Under the pieces are notes generated by a model. The model searched no databases. It had not been told where the DNA came from and was given only the letters and a program-made list of their open reading frames with translations. Shown here piece after piece: positions 19,752 through 29,413 of a DNA stretch of 64,000 nt. The position numbers and the translations under genes were made by a program. Origin of the DNA: Nostoc sp. S4 (GTDB lineage: Bacteria > Cyanobacteriota > Cyanobacteriia > Cyanobacteriales > Nostocaceae); assembly GCA_029379225.1 (NCBI GenBank), contig JAQYWR010000002.1, forward strand, positions 142,392 through 206,391, given 5' to 3'. The first letter of the stretch is position 1; each line of letters starts with the position of its first letter.

Positions 19752-21854
19752 ATGAGTGCAAGTACCATTCTTTTTGACAACCCTTTACTCCAAGGCACTG
19801 GTCTACCTCCCTTTGCAGAAATTAAACCAGAACGAGTAGTACCAGCTTTTAACCAATTGCTGGCAGAACTTGACCAGCAGCTTGCTGTTTTGGAGGCTAA
19901 TGTAGAGCCTACTTGGGAAGGTTTAGTAGAACCCTTAGAAAAGCTGACTGAACGGCTGATCTGGAGTTGGGGAGCCGTGAATCATTTAATGGGTGTTAAA
20001 AATAGCCCTGAACTGCGGGAAGCTCATGAAACTATCCAACCACAGGTAGTACAATTTATCAACAAGCTCGGTCAGAGCCAACCCATCTATAGTGCTTTTA
20101 AAGTACTACGTGCTAGCGATGGTTGGGTAAGTTTAGAACCAGCCCAACAGCGGATTGTAGAAGCTGCCATCCGAGATGCAGAACTTTCTGGTGTTGGTTT
20201 AGAAGGAGAAGCAAGAGAGCGTTTCAACCTGATTCAGATGGAATTAGCAGAACTTTCTACGAAATTCTCTAACCATGTACTGGATGCGACTAAAGCTTTT
20301 AGCTTAACCCTGACAACAAAAGCCGAAATTGACGGTTTACCCCCAAGCTTAGTCAGTTTAGCAGCACAAGCTGCTCGTGAGGCTGCTTATAGCGACGCCA
20401 CACCAGAAAATGGGCCTTGGCGTATTACTCTGGACTTTCCCAGTTATGGCCCTTTCATGCAGCACAGCACTCGCCGGGATTTACGCGAAAAGCTTTACAA
20501 AGCTTATATTACGCGTGCTTCTATTGGTGATTTAGATAACAATCCCTTAATTAAGCGGATTTTAGAGTTACGTCAAGAACTCGGAGATTTACTTGGCTTT
20601 GGAAGTTATGCTGAGTTGAGCCTCGCTAGTAAAATGGCTCCTAATGTTGAAGCAGCCGAAGCACTGTTAGAAGAATTACGCCAAGCCAGTTATGATGCTG
20701 CTGTCAAAGACTTAAAAGAACTCCAAGCTTTTGCCGCATCTCATGGAAAAGAAAATCAGGATTTAAAACACTGGGATATCAGCTTTTGGGCAGAGCGCCA
20801 ACGCGAAGCAAAATTTGCTTTTACCGCTGAAGAATTACGTCCCTACTTTCCGCTTCCCCAAGTACTAGATGGCTTATTTGGACTTGTCAAGCGGTTGTTT
20901 GGCGTTACTGTTACCCCTGCTGATGGTCAAGCCCCAGTATGGCATGAGGATGTCCGTTATTTCCAAATTGCTGATGAAACTGGTTCTCCCATAGCTTACT
21001 TCTATTTAGACCCCTATAGCCGTCCAGCTGAAAAACGGGGTGGCGCTTGGATGGATGTGTGCATCAATCGTTCCAAAATAAAAGAAAATGGTGTGACTGC
21101 CATCCGCTTACCTGTGAGTTATTTGATATGTAACCAAACTCCGCCAGTAGATGGCAAACCTAGTTTGATGACTTTTTACGAAGTAGAGACTTTGTTTCAC
21201 GAGTTTGGTCATGGATTGCACCACATGCTTACTAAGGTTGATTATGCTGGAGCCGCAGGCATCAACAATGTGGAGTGGGATGCAGTAGAACTACCTAGTC
21301 AGTTTATGGAAAACTGGTGCTATGAGCGACTCACTTTATTTGGCATGGCTAAGCATTATCAAACTGGGGAAGCTCTACCAGAGCATTATTATCAAAAACT
21401 GTTAGCAGCGCGTAATTATATGAGTGGTACTGCGATGTTGCGGCAACTTCACTTTAGCACTGTTGATTTAGAATTACACTACCGCTATCGTCCTGATAGT
21501 AATGAAACTCCGGCAGATGTGCGTCAGCGTATAGCAAAGACTACTACGGTTTTACCACCACTTCCAGAAGATTCAATGCTATGTGCATTTGGACACATAT
21601 TTGAAGGAGGCTATGCAGCAGGTTACTACAGTTATAAGTGGGCTGAAGTACTAAGTGCTGATGCTTTTGCAGCTTTTGAAGAAGCTGGATTTGAAAATGA
21701 AGAAGCTATAAAAGCTACAGGACAGCTTTATCGAAATACCGTACTGGCACTTGGTGGTGGTAAGCATCCAATGGAAGTTTTTAAAACTTTCCGGGGTCGC
21801 GAACCGAGTACGATCGCTTTACTCAGGCACAATGGTCTAGTAGGAGCTAAGTAG
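19752..21854 (+). CDS. prlC: M3 family zinc oligopeptidase (oligopeptidase A type)
   Basis: A cytoplasmic metallopeptidase that degrades short peptides, including those from signal peptides and protein turnover. 700 aa, typical for OpdA/PrlC. The zinc site HEFGH is at 483-487, followed by the third ligand region VELPSQFMENW (Glu near 513). N-terminal DNPLLQGTGLPPFAEIKPE is typical of the family. The substrate-binding Tyr/Gly-rich segment GHIFEGGYAAGYYSYKWAE is present near 617. It is intact. Downstream is a G/C-rich repeat region and the convergent DUF928 gene. Confidence 0.94.
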   Translation: MSASTILFDNPLLQGTGLPPFAEIKPERVVPAFNQLLAELDQQLAVLEANVEPTWEGLVEPLEKLTERLIWSWGAVNHLMGVKNSPELREAHETIQPQVVQFINKLGQSQPIYSAFKVLRASDGWVSLEPAQQRIVEAAIRDAELSGVGLEGEARERFNLIQMELAELSTKFSNHVLDATKAFSLTLTTKAEIDGLPPSLVSLAAQAAREAAYSDATPENGPWRITLDFPSYGPFMQHSTRRDLREKLYKAYITRASIGDLDNNPLIKRILELRQELGDLLGFGSYAELSLASKMAPNVEAAEALLEELRQASYDAAVKDLKELQAFAASHGKENQDLKHWDISFWAERQREAKFAFTAEELRPYFPLPQVLDGLFGLVKRLFGVTVTPADGQAPVWHEDVRYFQIADETGSPIAYFYLDPYSRPAEKRGGAWMDVCINRSKIKENGVTAIRLPVSYLICNQTPPVDGKPSLMTFYEVETLFHEFGHGLHHMLTKVDYAGAAGINNVEWDAVELPSQFMENWCYERLTLFGMAKHYQTGEALPEHYYQKLLAARNYMSGTAMLRQLHFSTVDLELHYRYRPDSNETPADVRQRIAKTTTVLPPLPEDSMLCAFGHIFEGGYAAGYYSYKWAEVLSADAFAAFEEAGFENEEAIKATGQLYRNTVLALGGGKHPMEVFKTFRGREPSTIALLRHNGLVGAK

Positions 21855-21865
21855 GCGAAAGATAA

Positions 21866-21982
21866 GGGAGATAGGGAAGTGTGGGGAGTGTGGGGAGAGA
21901 GGGGGGAAAGATTTCTTCCCCATCCTCCCAAACCTCCTATACCTCCTTTTCCTCCCATACTTCCCACACCTCCCGCACTCCC
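21866..21982. repeat. purine/pyrimidine-biased low-complexity repeat
   Basis: A G-rich run (GTGGGGAGTGTGGGGAGAGA and similar) is followed after about 15 bp by its C-rich counterpart (CCTCCCAAACCTCCTATACC and similar). The two halves are roughly complementary and could fold into an imperfect hairpin between the convergent prlC and DUF928 genes. Related sequence occurs inside two coding regions (rluA and the hybrid kinase). Confidence 0.75.
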
Positions 21983-22024
21983 TGTTTGCCCTACGCCCAA
22001 TCTCCAGTCCCTAGCTTTAGAAGT

Positions 22025-22843
22025 CTAAAGCTTGTCTAACACAAGTGGTTCTTTGGCAACATCGGCTAAGTTGATACTGGTTACTAAATTTTGCCACTGC
22101 GCTTGAAGTGCGGTATCTTTAGGGTTTTTCTGGCGCAATTGAGCTAGCGTCGCTAGTGCCTCGTACCATATCCCATTTTGGACATAAATTGTATAGCGCT
22201 TAAGAAGTTCTGCGGTTTCTAATTCTTTAGCTATTGATTGATTCAAATCAACTCGTTGAATAACCCCTTCAACATAAGTCCAAGGAGTATTTTTTTCTTT
22301 ATCGCAGTTAATACTAAAAAACCAACGGTATTCTTTGTTTAACGCCAAGGCAGGAGCATCGCTAGGTAGGGAGATGCGTATTACTCCTGGCTTATCTGGT
22401 AGAACGATTGATTTTCCGTGGTAAATCTCCTTAGAGTCTTTAGAGTCGGAATTTTCTTGCACCACAAATTCCACTGCATCAACCACATCCTTGGTGTATG
22501 GCACATAGAAAAACCAACTTGGACGTTCTAATGTTGTTTGTGCCCAGACATTAGTCACCCCGTCTTTCTCACTAAACGGCACCAAAGCCGTGAGATCGGG
22601 TTGATCGGGTTTAGTAAGCGGACACACATTTCCCCGCGTAGCCCCACCCCGGACGCGTCCTCCTGGAGTACGCCCAGGTGGAACAGGGGGTTGCTCAAAG
22701 CGTGGGGTTTGAGCAACAATCATTTTAGAATTAGGGCGATCGCCAAGTCCACGACCGACAGTAGAAGTCTGGCTAATTAATAAACTGGTGCAGCTCAAAA
22801 CTAGTAGTAAAAATAATTTTATTGGTTGTAAATTAAATTTCAT
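22025..22843 (-). CDS. DUF928 family exported protein
   Basis: A 272-aa DUF928 protein, a family almost confined to cyanobacteria and of unknown function. An N-terminal membrane segment (about 8-24, KLFLLLVLSCTSLLI) is a signal peptide or anchor, so the rest is expected outside the cytoplasm. Core features: a GGRVRGGATRGNVC segment, the beta-sandwich-like region RPSWFFYVPYT ... LNKEYRWFFSI, and a C-terminal helical part (YEALATLAQLRQKNP) resembling a TPR pair. It is last in the DUF1822, CHAT-CHASE2, DUF928 run on the minus strand, 147 bp after the CHAT-CHASE2 gene. Confidence 0.88.
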   Translation of the reverse strand: MKFNLQPIKLFLLLVLSCTSLLISQTSTVGRGLGDRPNSKMIVAQTPRFEQPPVPPGRTPGGRVRGGATRGNVCPLTKPDQPDLTALVPFSEKDGVTNVWAQTTLERPSWFFYVPYTKDVVDAVEFVVQENSDSKDSKEIYHGKSIVLPDKPGVIRISLPSDAPALALNKEYRWFFSINCDKEKNTPWTYVEGVIQRVDLNQSIAKELETAELLKRYTIYVQNGIWYEALATLAQLRQKNPKDTALQAQWQNLVTSINLADVAKEPLVLDKL

Positions 22844-22989
22844 AAAAAGCTCACTCGATCGAAATTTTAGATTTTAAATTGGGCATGGCGCAAATAGAAA
22901 GTTTGGTCAGGGTTGTTGGTTTTTTATAATTTCGCCACAGTCTCCCCTCCCCTTACACTTCCCATTACCTAAGTATTTAAACTGAGAAG

Positions 22990-25302
22990 TTAATTTTTTT
23001 TGGAATTATAAATTGACATCAATCCAATAGTGGCTAGTAAGGACAAAGCCGAGGGCACAAAAGGCACCCAAGCACCCGAAATTAACAGACCGAAGCAAAC
23101 TAGATACAGAACGCTAGAACTAACACCAACTACTAATGCCAACCAGGGTAATGAAAGTTTTCGCCAAGCCAAGATTCCCCCCACTAAAGACCAGCCCCAA
23201 ATCCAGACTATTTCGTACCATAGCGACCAAACCCGCAGCAATGGACGCCCATCTTCCACAGCGCTGAGAATTTGGCTGACCATATGTGCTTGTACCAAGA
23301 CTCCTGGCATTTGCTCGTCTAAAGGAACTCCGTAGGGTGTCGGCCAGGTATCTGGAGAATCACCTCTTGACACCACACCAATCAAAACAATTCGGTTATT
23401 GATAGCATTAGGATTAACAGGATCGGATAAAAATTGGGTTAGCTTCACCTGTTGGGCTATTTGTTTTGTGGAACGGTAGTTGAGTAAGATTTGACCGCCA
23501 TTAGCATCAATATTTTGATAACCACCACTACGAGAGTTGAGATTTGGAAAAACAGTCTTACCTAACTGTAAATTTCCTTGGGGGGTAAACTTAACATTAA
23601 TTCCTAAAGGTCGCAGATAGAGGGAGGCCAGTTGTAGACTGAATGAGTAGGAGGCAGAACACAATGATGTCGGCTCTTGGTTCATAAATAAAAGATGACG
23701 ACGGATGACTCCATCACGGTCATGTATAAAGTCGCTGAATCCCAAATTTGTTGTTGGAATTTCAGGTGGTGGTTGAATACCTCCGATATTGGCTGTACCA
23801 TCGCTCCCCTTACATACGCCAATTAAGTTAGGAGTTTTTTGGAGACGATTAATTAAATCTCGGTCTTTAGCCTGAAAATCACGGTAGATATCTAAGCCGA
23901 TCGCTCTAGGTTGGTACTGATTGAGTTTTTGTAGAAGTTTGTTGAGAGATTTTTCCGAAATTGAAGCTCCAATCAAGGACTCACCATTTTTTCTTTGAGT
24001 TGCCAAATCATCATCGTCAATGGTAATGACCAGCAGTCGGGGATCGATTACCTCCTCTGGACGCGATCGCATCATCTGGTCAAAGGCTTGAATTTCTGGA
24101 TTTTCCAGCACTCCCAGCAACCTCACCCCAAAAACTAAGGCTGTGATTGTCACACTGAATGACAAAGCGATGCTAAATCTGCGTTTAATGGATACAGGTG
24201 AATTCGATGTCTGTTCACTCTCTGTAGACCTTAATTCATCCCAGGTGGGGGGCATCTGGGCTGGATTTTGGCAAATCATCGGTAGCCAAGTCGCACAGGG
24301 AAATCGATCTTCAAGTCCTTCCAACCGTTCCCGTGCTTGCCGCACTGATTGATATAAAGACTCTCCTCTAGCAAAACCTTGGAGAAAATATTTTAAAAAC
24401 TCTTGAGCAACCTGGTCTGGAACCGGTTCGCGCATGATAATTATCTGAGGAATTTGCAAATCAGCTAATTCTCGTGCCAATCCCAATCCATCGCAGGAAT
24501 TAAATATAGCTAGTTGCAAACCATTTTCAATGGCTTTCCTCAGAGCATACTTTAACTCACCAATAGTGAGACTATCAGTTTTATTCAAGTAAATTCGTCC
24601 GCATTCTCTATTTCCTTGACTAGAACTATGTCCGGCAAAAAAGAGAATATCCCAGTTTTTTCCCCACAGATGCTCAGTTAATTCTTGGCGCTGTGGTTCG
24701 ACGAGAAAACTGACTTCGGCGTTGCTACACTCTTGCAATAAAGCTCGATCTGCCTGAGTGTTAATTCCTTGACTATTACCGACAATTGCCAAGATATTGA
24801 CTAAAGGATTGGGAGTGCGTAAGTTGTGAATGCGATCGTAAGTGGGTGAAGAAAGAGCGATTTCAGCCTTGGGGTAGCGTTCTAATAAGTCCCACAAATG
24901 CCAGGGTAATAGCTGTAATTGGCTATTTTCTGTTTGTAAAATTACCCTCACTTGTTCGGTGGACGACAATCTTTCTAACCATTTTTCTCTTATAGAGCGA
25001 AACTCCTCTGCTCGCAGCCAGGTATTAAAGCGTACCCGCAAAACATGAGAAGTGTTTTCGCAGTCTTGGATCATCGATACATTTGTCACCTGCACTTGCT
25101 CAGCGTAGAGACGATAGCGATTACCTATCTGTCGATAACTAGACTGCCAATGATTATAGTAGAGCGGCATTTCGGGAAATGGAGGTAACTTCCCCGTGAC
25201 TTCTGTTGTCGCACGCTCGCGTTCTTCACCAATTTGCAGGGTGACAGCAAACCCTTGCTCAAAACTACCCTCTGCGAACTTCAAAAATACTAACTTACCC
25301 AT
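22990..25302 (-). CDS. CHAT-CHASE2 membrane protein
   Basis: A 770-aa fusion of a caspase-like CHAT protease domain and an extracytoplasmic CHASE2 sensor. CHAT (about 60-350) keeps its catalytic pair, His225 in FFAGHSS and Cys270 in FNSCDG. A membrane helix follows (about 376-396), then CHASE2 (about 400-690, with FDQMMRSRPEEVIDPRLLVITIDD and PRAIGLDIYRDF), and three closely spaced membrane helices to the end. This predicts a protease in the cytoplasm governed by a periplasmic signal. In characterised eukaryotic and bacterial relatives, caspase-like domains cut specific partners; the target here is unknown. It lies between DUF1822 and DUF928 in a cluster common in cyanobacteria. The start ATG is at 25302. 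Confidence 0.9.
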   Translation of the reverse strand: MGKLVFLKFAEGSFEQGFAVTLQIGEERERATTEVTGKLPPFPEMPLYYNHWQSSYRQIGNRYRLYAEQVQVTNVSMIQDCENTSHVLRVRFNTWLRAEEFRSIREKWLERLSSTEQVRVILQTENSQLQLLPWHLWDLLERYPKAEIALSSPTYDRIHNLRTPNPLVNILAIVGNSQGINTQADRALLQECSNAEVSFLVEPQRQELTEHLWGKNWDILFFAGHSSSQGNRECGRIYLNKTDSLTIGELKYALRKAIENGLQLAIFNSCDGLGLARELADLQIPQIIIMREPVPDQVAQEFLKYFLQGFARGESLYQSVRQARERLEGLEDRFPCATWLPMICQNPAQMPPTWDELRSTESEQTSNSPVSIKRRFSIALSFSVTITALVFGVRLLGVLENPEIQAFDQMMRSRPEEVIDPRLLVITIDDDDLATQRKNGESLIGASISEKSLNKLLQKLNQYQPRAIGLDIYRDFQAKDRDLINRLQKTPNLIGVCKGSDGTANIGGIQPPPEIPTTNLGFSDFIHDRDGVIRRHLLFMNQEPTSLCSASYSFSLQLASLYLRPLGINVKFTPQGNLQLGKTVFPNLNSRSGGYQNIDANGGQILLNYRSTKQIAQQVKLTQFLSDPVNPNAINNRIVLIGVVSRGDSPDTWPTPYGVPLDEQMPGVLVQAHMVSQILSAVEDGRPLLRVWSLWYEIVWIWGWSLVGGILAWRKLSLPWLALVVGVSSSVLYLVCFGLLISGAWVPFVPSALSLLATIGLMSIYNSKKN

Positions 25303-25474
25303 GACCGTCGCTATCCCTCTCCCTGTGCAAAATCACAAACCTTTAATGTCTGATGACAAGTGTCACAAGCGCGTACATAATTTTTTTGAAAATCTCAAAA
25401 AGCCGATTTTAATTTTTAATTAATCAATTTACCACTTATAAATTACCGACAAAGAGGGAAGATAGCTAGATGTT

Positions 25475-26443
25475 TTAAATCCGGAAATATTCAGTAATAC
25501 TAATACCATTTAATGCTACCCTAACGCTAAAGTCTTCTCTGGGTTCTCCACGAAACTGTAACTGAATGTAATTGTCTGATTTTCTGGATTGAGCATCCAA
25601 AAAGACTGCTCCGGAACTATCTAGAACGGTGAGATGAACTCCTGGTGGTAAGTAAATTTGACTGCCAGTTGCGTGCAACTGGAGGAGGATACTGGTTTGG
25701 TTATCCTTTTGGGGGCTGATTTCCACAATTAACATTACAGGGTGATTGAGAATTTGGATGCCCAAATCAATTAGTTTTGCACGTTTGGTAAATGATTCTG
25801 GTCGGTTGAGAGCATTTAGTTCTACAGTTTCAGTGCTGCGAAAAGCATAAGCTGGTCTGAGTTCCGGTAGATTCCATAAAGATTCAACAGTTTGCCAACC
25901 CGTCTCAAATATACCAGCAAACCACTGATTCAAATTTACTAGCGAGGCGAGTGGAGATTCCCGCAACTGCGCCAGATAATCGATGAATGCTTCCAATGGT
26001 TGCAATTCTCTCAAAGGTACTGTTTCAGTTGCGACACTAGCTACAAAACCTAATAGTTTTGCTTCTTGAAGCGATTCATCAAATTCAACTACTAAATAAC
26101 CCACCCGTTCTTCCCAGGTTTCTGGAGGAATGGAACATATCTGCTGGTGTTTTTGAATAGGGCGACACTCAAGACGACCAACTGAGGACACTTGTAGGTC
26201 AGCTATATCGCCGCACAGACGCATGATGGGATTCCAACTATCACTAGCTTCCTTGTCGGTTGGAATATCCATCATCTGCAAATAGTCATTCACCACCCAT
26301 ACAGCTAGAGTATTCAGCCGAACTTGCTCTGCTTTTAAAGAATTGGACTGCTCGTTAGCAAATTGCTCGGCAGTTATGCGAGCTGTTTGGGAAATTGGCA
26401 ATGTTAAGGTGAAATCATCTAGCTGATAGGCGGAGTTATTCAT
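25475..26443 (-). CDS. DUF1822 family protein
   Basis: A 322-aa DUF1822 protein, first gene of the minus-strand cluster with CHAT-CHASE2 and DUF928. Visible family features: the N-terminal FTLTLPISQTARITAEQFA, the WVVNDYLQMM helix (about 49-58), the central GYLVVEFDESLQEAKLLGFV, and the C-terminal beta-rich half ending in LRVALNGISITEYF-like sequence (VRVALNGISITEYFRI). No signal peptide is present, so it is probably cytoplasmic. Its function is unknown. Constant linkage suggests it acts with the CHAT protease, perhaps as adaptor or target (inference). A 172-bp gap separates it from the next gene. Confidence 0.88.
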   Translation of the reverse strand: MNNSAYQLDDFTLTLPISQTARITAEQFANEQSNSLKAEQVRLNTLAVWVVNDYLQMMDIPTDKEASDSWNPIMRLCGDIADLQVSSVGRLECRPIQKHQQICSIPPETWEERVGYLVVEFDESLQEAKLLGFVASVATETVPLRELQPLEAFIDYLAQLRESPLASLVNLNQWFAGIFETGWQTVESLWNLPELRPAYAFRSTETVELNALNRPESFTKRAKLIDLGIQILNHPVMLIVEISPQKDNQTSILLQLHATGSQIYLPPGVHLTVLDSSGAVFLDAQSRKSDNYIQLQFRGEPREDFSVRVALNGISITEYFRI

Positions 26444-26623
26444 AAGTTAGTCCCTAGCGATTAATGCTGCTATGTACATATCGCCTGCATTCACTAAATT
26501 TATGCCATAAAATAAAGAATCATTTTTGAAAAATATAGAGTCGGGTATGGAGTACAGACCAAACAAAGAGTGCTGTTAGCTTTCTCAGGGGCGTTTAAGA
26601 CGTGCTAGGTCAAAAGTTAAGAG

Positions 26624-26910
26624 TTATAATTTTCCTCCTGTCCATCTACTCGCCACTTCTAACTTTCCATTCACTGTAAACTCGCTATTTTTGAGTTGCA
26701 GCATCTTACTGTAGAATTTATCGTAACAAGTCTCGGCGATCGCTGATGCTGGAATTGCAAATAATACATCTCGATCAAATTTCCCTAAGTTGCGTTCATC
26801 TTTGGGTTGGTGCAGCGTCTCGTTCGCCCACAGTTATTTAGTAGAGAACAGAAGCCATCGCTGGTTTGTGCCGCTGATGACTTCTAGTGTTAATTTATGG
26901 GGATTATCTT
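26624..26910 (-). pseudogene. remnant of an unidentified gene with an internal stop
   Basis: Read on the minus strand, one frame gives about 92 codons of coding-like sequence: DNPHKLTLEVISGTNQRWLL, then a TAA at 26834-26836, then LWANETLHQPKDERNLGKF and a further ~50 residues including DVLFAIPASAIAETCYDKFY, ending at a TAA at 26624. The strong coding character on both sides of one stop points to a recently dead gene, apparently its C-terminal part. I do not recognise the family. Confidence 0.55.
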
Positions 26911-26935
26911 TTTACTTTTTGAGATAATTTGAGAT

Positions 26936-27670
26936 TCAATACGGGCTAGCCGTGGGGCGCACGATAATCTCATTCACATCGACATCATCTGGTTGCTCGA
27001 TGGAAAAGGCGATCGCTTTGGCAATGGCTTCGGCCGGAAGCGCAATCCTACGAAATTCCTCCATCCCTTTGCCGGCTTCGGCGTCAGTAATCCTATCGGC
27101 CAGTTCGGACTCGGTTACACCCGGCGAGATTACTGTCACCCGAATGTCAGTATTTTCCTGGCGCAGCCCCTCACTAATCGCCAGCACAGCGAACTTGGTG
27201 GCCGAGTAAACGGCGCAGGTCGGCCATACAATGTGTCCGCCAATGGAGGACAGGTTGACGAACTGACCCATCCCCTGGCGTTTCATCAGTGGCAGTCCGG
27301 CGGCGATACCGTTGAGTACGCCACGAATATTCACATCGATGGTCAAGTCCCATTCATCCACTTTCAGCGCTTCTAGTTTTGAAAGCGGCATCACACCAGC
27401 ATTGTTGACAATGACATCAACGCGCCCGAATTTACTGACAGCAAATTCTACAAAGGCTTGGAAGTCAGTGCGACGGGTGACATCGAGGGTCTGGTATTCT
27501 GCTGAGCCGCCCTCAGAGCGGATCGCAGCTACAAGGGTTTCTAGCCGCTCTGTGCGCCGTGCGCCCAGCACAACGTGGATACCCTTGCGAGCAAGTAAAC
27601 GTGCTGTTGCTTCACCAATGCCGCTGCTCGCGCCTGTAATCAGTACGACTTTGTGTTGGTTGGTAGTCAT
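26936..27670 (-). CDS. short-chain dehydrogenase/reductase (SDR)
   Basis: A 244-aa classical SDR. Cofactor loop TGASSGIG (12-19), NNAGVMP (about 88-94), and the catalytic YSATK with its upstream Ser in NLSSIGG. Arg residues after the second strand (GARRTERL) favour NADP(H). The ATG at 27670 is preceded by GGAG about 10 nt upstream; an in-frame TTG at 27685 is rejected. It is divergently transcribed from an AraC-type regulator across a 268-bp shared promoter region, which suggests that regulator controls it. The sequence is GC-richer than its neighbours, hinting at transfer. The substrate is unknown. Confidence 0.9.
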   Translation of the reverse strand: MTTNQHKVVLITGASSGIGEATARLLARKGIHVVLGARRTERLETLVAAIRSEGGSAEYQTLDVTRRTDFQAFVEFAVSKFGRVDVIVNNAGVMPLSKLEALKVDEWDLTIDVNIRGVLNGIAAGLPLMKRQGMGQFVNLSSIGGHIVWPTCAVYSATKFAVLAISEGLRQENTDIRVTVISPGVTESELADRITDAEAGKGMEEFRRIALPAEAIAKAIAFSIEQPDDVDVNEIIVRPTASPY

Positions 27671-27938
27671 CAAAGAATTCTCCAAGTTATTGTACGTTTA
27701 TCAATCAGTCGAGGTATTTAATAGTTCGATATTGTGTGGAATCTTTGATTGATGAGATGTCTAGTACACTCTTAATTTAAAAGAGTCAAAGCCTGCTGCG
27801 ATCATCTGAACCTCCAGAATTCTTGCCTAATCCTGCATTCTTTTTATTGCCTATGCTCAAAAGATAGACTCAAAAAAGTGGCTGAATATATTGGGACTGC
27901 TCTAAGTGTTAGTCTCAGAAAAGATTTGAAAGGAGATT

Positions 27939-28844
27939 ATGATAAAAACAGATACAAAGCAGCACTGTGAGCTTGCTGCTTTGATTGCACAGAACAGTGG
28001 CACAGATGGCGTCCATGCAACAGCGATCGAGCGGTTGTTCCTAATTTGCTCCTCACAACCAACTGCACCTCTTCATGCCCTGCATCAGCCTGCTCTGTGT
28101 ATCGTCGCTCAGGGTAAGAAGCAGGTGATGTTGGCGGACTATGTGTATGTTTATGGTCAAGATCAATGTTTGGTGGTGTCCATCGATTTACCTTTGGTTG
28201 GCCAAGTGATTGAAGCGACGCCACCCTTACCGTATCTATGCCTGCGGCTAGATTTAGATCCGGGAGAACTCAGTACACTGATAATGGAAGCAAAATTAGA
28301 CGCTCCTGCTAACCAGCGACCAGAACCGGGCTTGTTTTTAAGTCCTGTTAGTCCCCAACTGCTGGATGCAGCGATCCGACTTCTACAGTTGTTGGAAACC
28401 CCCCAAGATATTGCCATCCTTGCGCCTTTGATTATACGAGAAATTCTCTACCGTTTGTTATCAGGCAAACAAAGTGCGCGATTGCGACAGATTGCCCTAG
28501 TTGACAAACGCCTCCAGGGGATCGCCAAGGCGATCGACTGGCTCAAATGGAACTACGAAAAGCCATTTCGGATCGATGCGATCGCTCGTCAAGCCTGCAT
28601 GAGTCCGTCGTCTTTTCATCATCACTTTAAATCTGTCACTGCTATGAGTCCTTTACAATATCAAAAGCAACTTAGGCTTCAACAAGCCCGTCGCTTGATG
28701 CTAGGACAGGGTATCGATGCCGCAACAGCTAGTCATTACGTGGGTTACGAAAGCCCCTCACAGTTCAGCCGTGAATACAGCCGCTTGTTTGGCGCACCAC
28801 CGTTGCGTGATATCACTCGGCTAAAAAGTGGTCAACAAACGTAA
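27939..28844 (+). CDS. AraC-family transcriptional regulator
   Basis: A 301-aa activator-type regulator. The N-terminal AraC_N-like cupin (about 30-185) starts with FLICSSQPTAPLHALHQPALCIVAQG. The C-terminal double helix-turn-helix (about 195-295) has FRIDAIARQACMSPSSFHHHFK and the signature GYESPSQFSREYSRLFGAPP. This subgroup usually sits beside an oxidoreductase it controls, and here it is divergent from the SDR gene. The ligand is unknown. RBS-like AAAGGAG lies just before the ATG at 27939. Confidence 0.92.
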   Translation: MIKTDTKQHCELAALIAQNSGTDGVHATAIERLFLICSSQPTAPLHALHQPALCIVAQGKKQVMLADYVYVYGQDQCLVVSIDLPLVGQVIEATPPLPYLCLRLDLDPGELSTLIMEAKLDAPANQRPEPGLFLSPVSPQLLDAAIRLLQLLETPQDIAILAPLIIREILYRLLSGKQSARLRQIALVDKRLQGIAKAIDWLKWNYEKPFRIDAIARQACMSPSSFHHHFKSVTAMSPLQYQKQLRLQQARRLMLGQGIDAATASHYVGYESPSQFSREYSRLFGAPPLRDITRLKSGQQT

Positions 28845-28971
28845 AAGCGAGTGGAGAGTAGGGAAAAGAAATTGATAAATAAAAATAAATCAAAAATTAT
28901 CCCCCATCAGCTCTCGACTTTCTGAAATAAACATTGTACAAAAAAATTAAACAGTACAGGATGTAAGTTGC

Positions 28972-29409
28972 ATGGGTCGAAAAATTAGCAAAGTTCTTAA
29001 ACAGTCTGGAGTTATTCCTTATAGAGTTAACAATGGTAAAGTCGAAATCTTGTTAATTACAACTCGCAACCATCAGCACTGGGTAATTCCTAAAGGGGAT
29101 ATTCCCTCGGGAATGAGTCCCCCCGATTCAGCAGCTAAAGAAGCTTGGGAAGAAGCAGGGGTAATTGGGCAAGTGGACGCGAATCAACTGGGCACTTATA
29201 AATACCGCAAACAAGGCAAAGCTTATCGGGTCAAGATGTATTTATTACCAGTTGATATCCTGAGTGAAGATTATCCAGAAGCAACAAAAAGAAAACGTCA
29301 GTGGGTAGAAATCAATCAAGCTATCAGGCGGGTTAAGTTTAGTTCACTCAAACGAGTCATGAAAGGTTTTTTTCAGGTTAAATCTTCCTCTTCTACATTT
29401 CGATGTTAG
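28972..29409 (+). CDS. NUDIX hydrolase
   Basis: A 145-aa NUDIX protein. The box reads GDIPSGMSPPDSAAKEAWEE followed by AGV (about 42-64), with the REx2EE core altered to KEAWEE. The N-terminal SGVIPYRVNNGKVEILLITTR and WVIPKGD resemble the diphosphoinositol-polyphosphate or diadenosine-polyphosphate hydrolase group, so a house-cleaning or nucleotide-signalling role is likely. The tail (about 120-145) is basic. It stands alone, and an inverted-repeat element begins 5 bp after its stop. Confidence 0.88.
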   Translation: MGRKISKVLKQSGVIPYRVNNGKVEILLITTRNHQHWVIPKGDIPSGMSPPDSAAKEAWEEAGVIGQVDANQLGTYKYRKQGKAYRVKMYLLPVDILSEDYPEATKRKRQWVEINQAIRRVKFSSLKRVMKGFFQVKSSSSTFRC

Positions 29410-29413
29410 CCAG

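Noticed and set aside
27312..27752. 146-aa plus-strand ORF opposite the SDR gene
   Set aside because: It is antisense to a well-supported SDR gene with intact motifs; the frame is open because the SDR is GC-rich.
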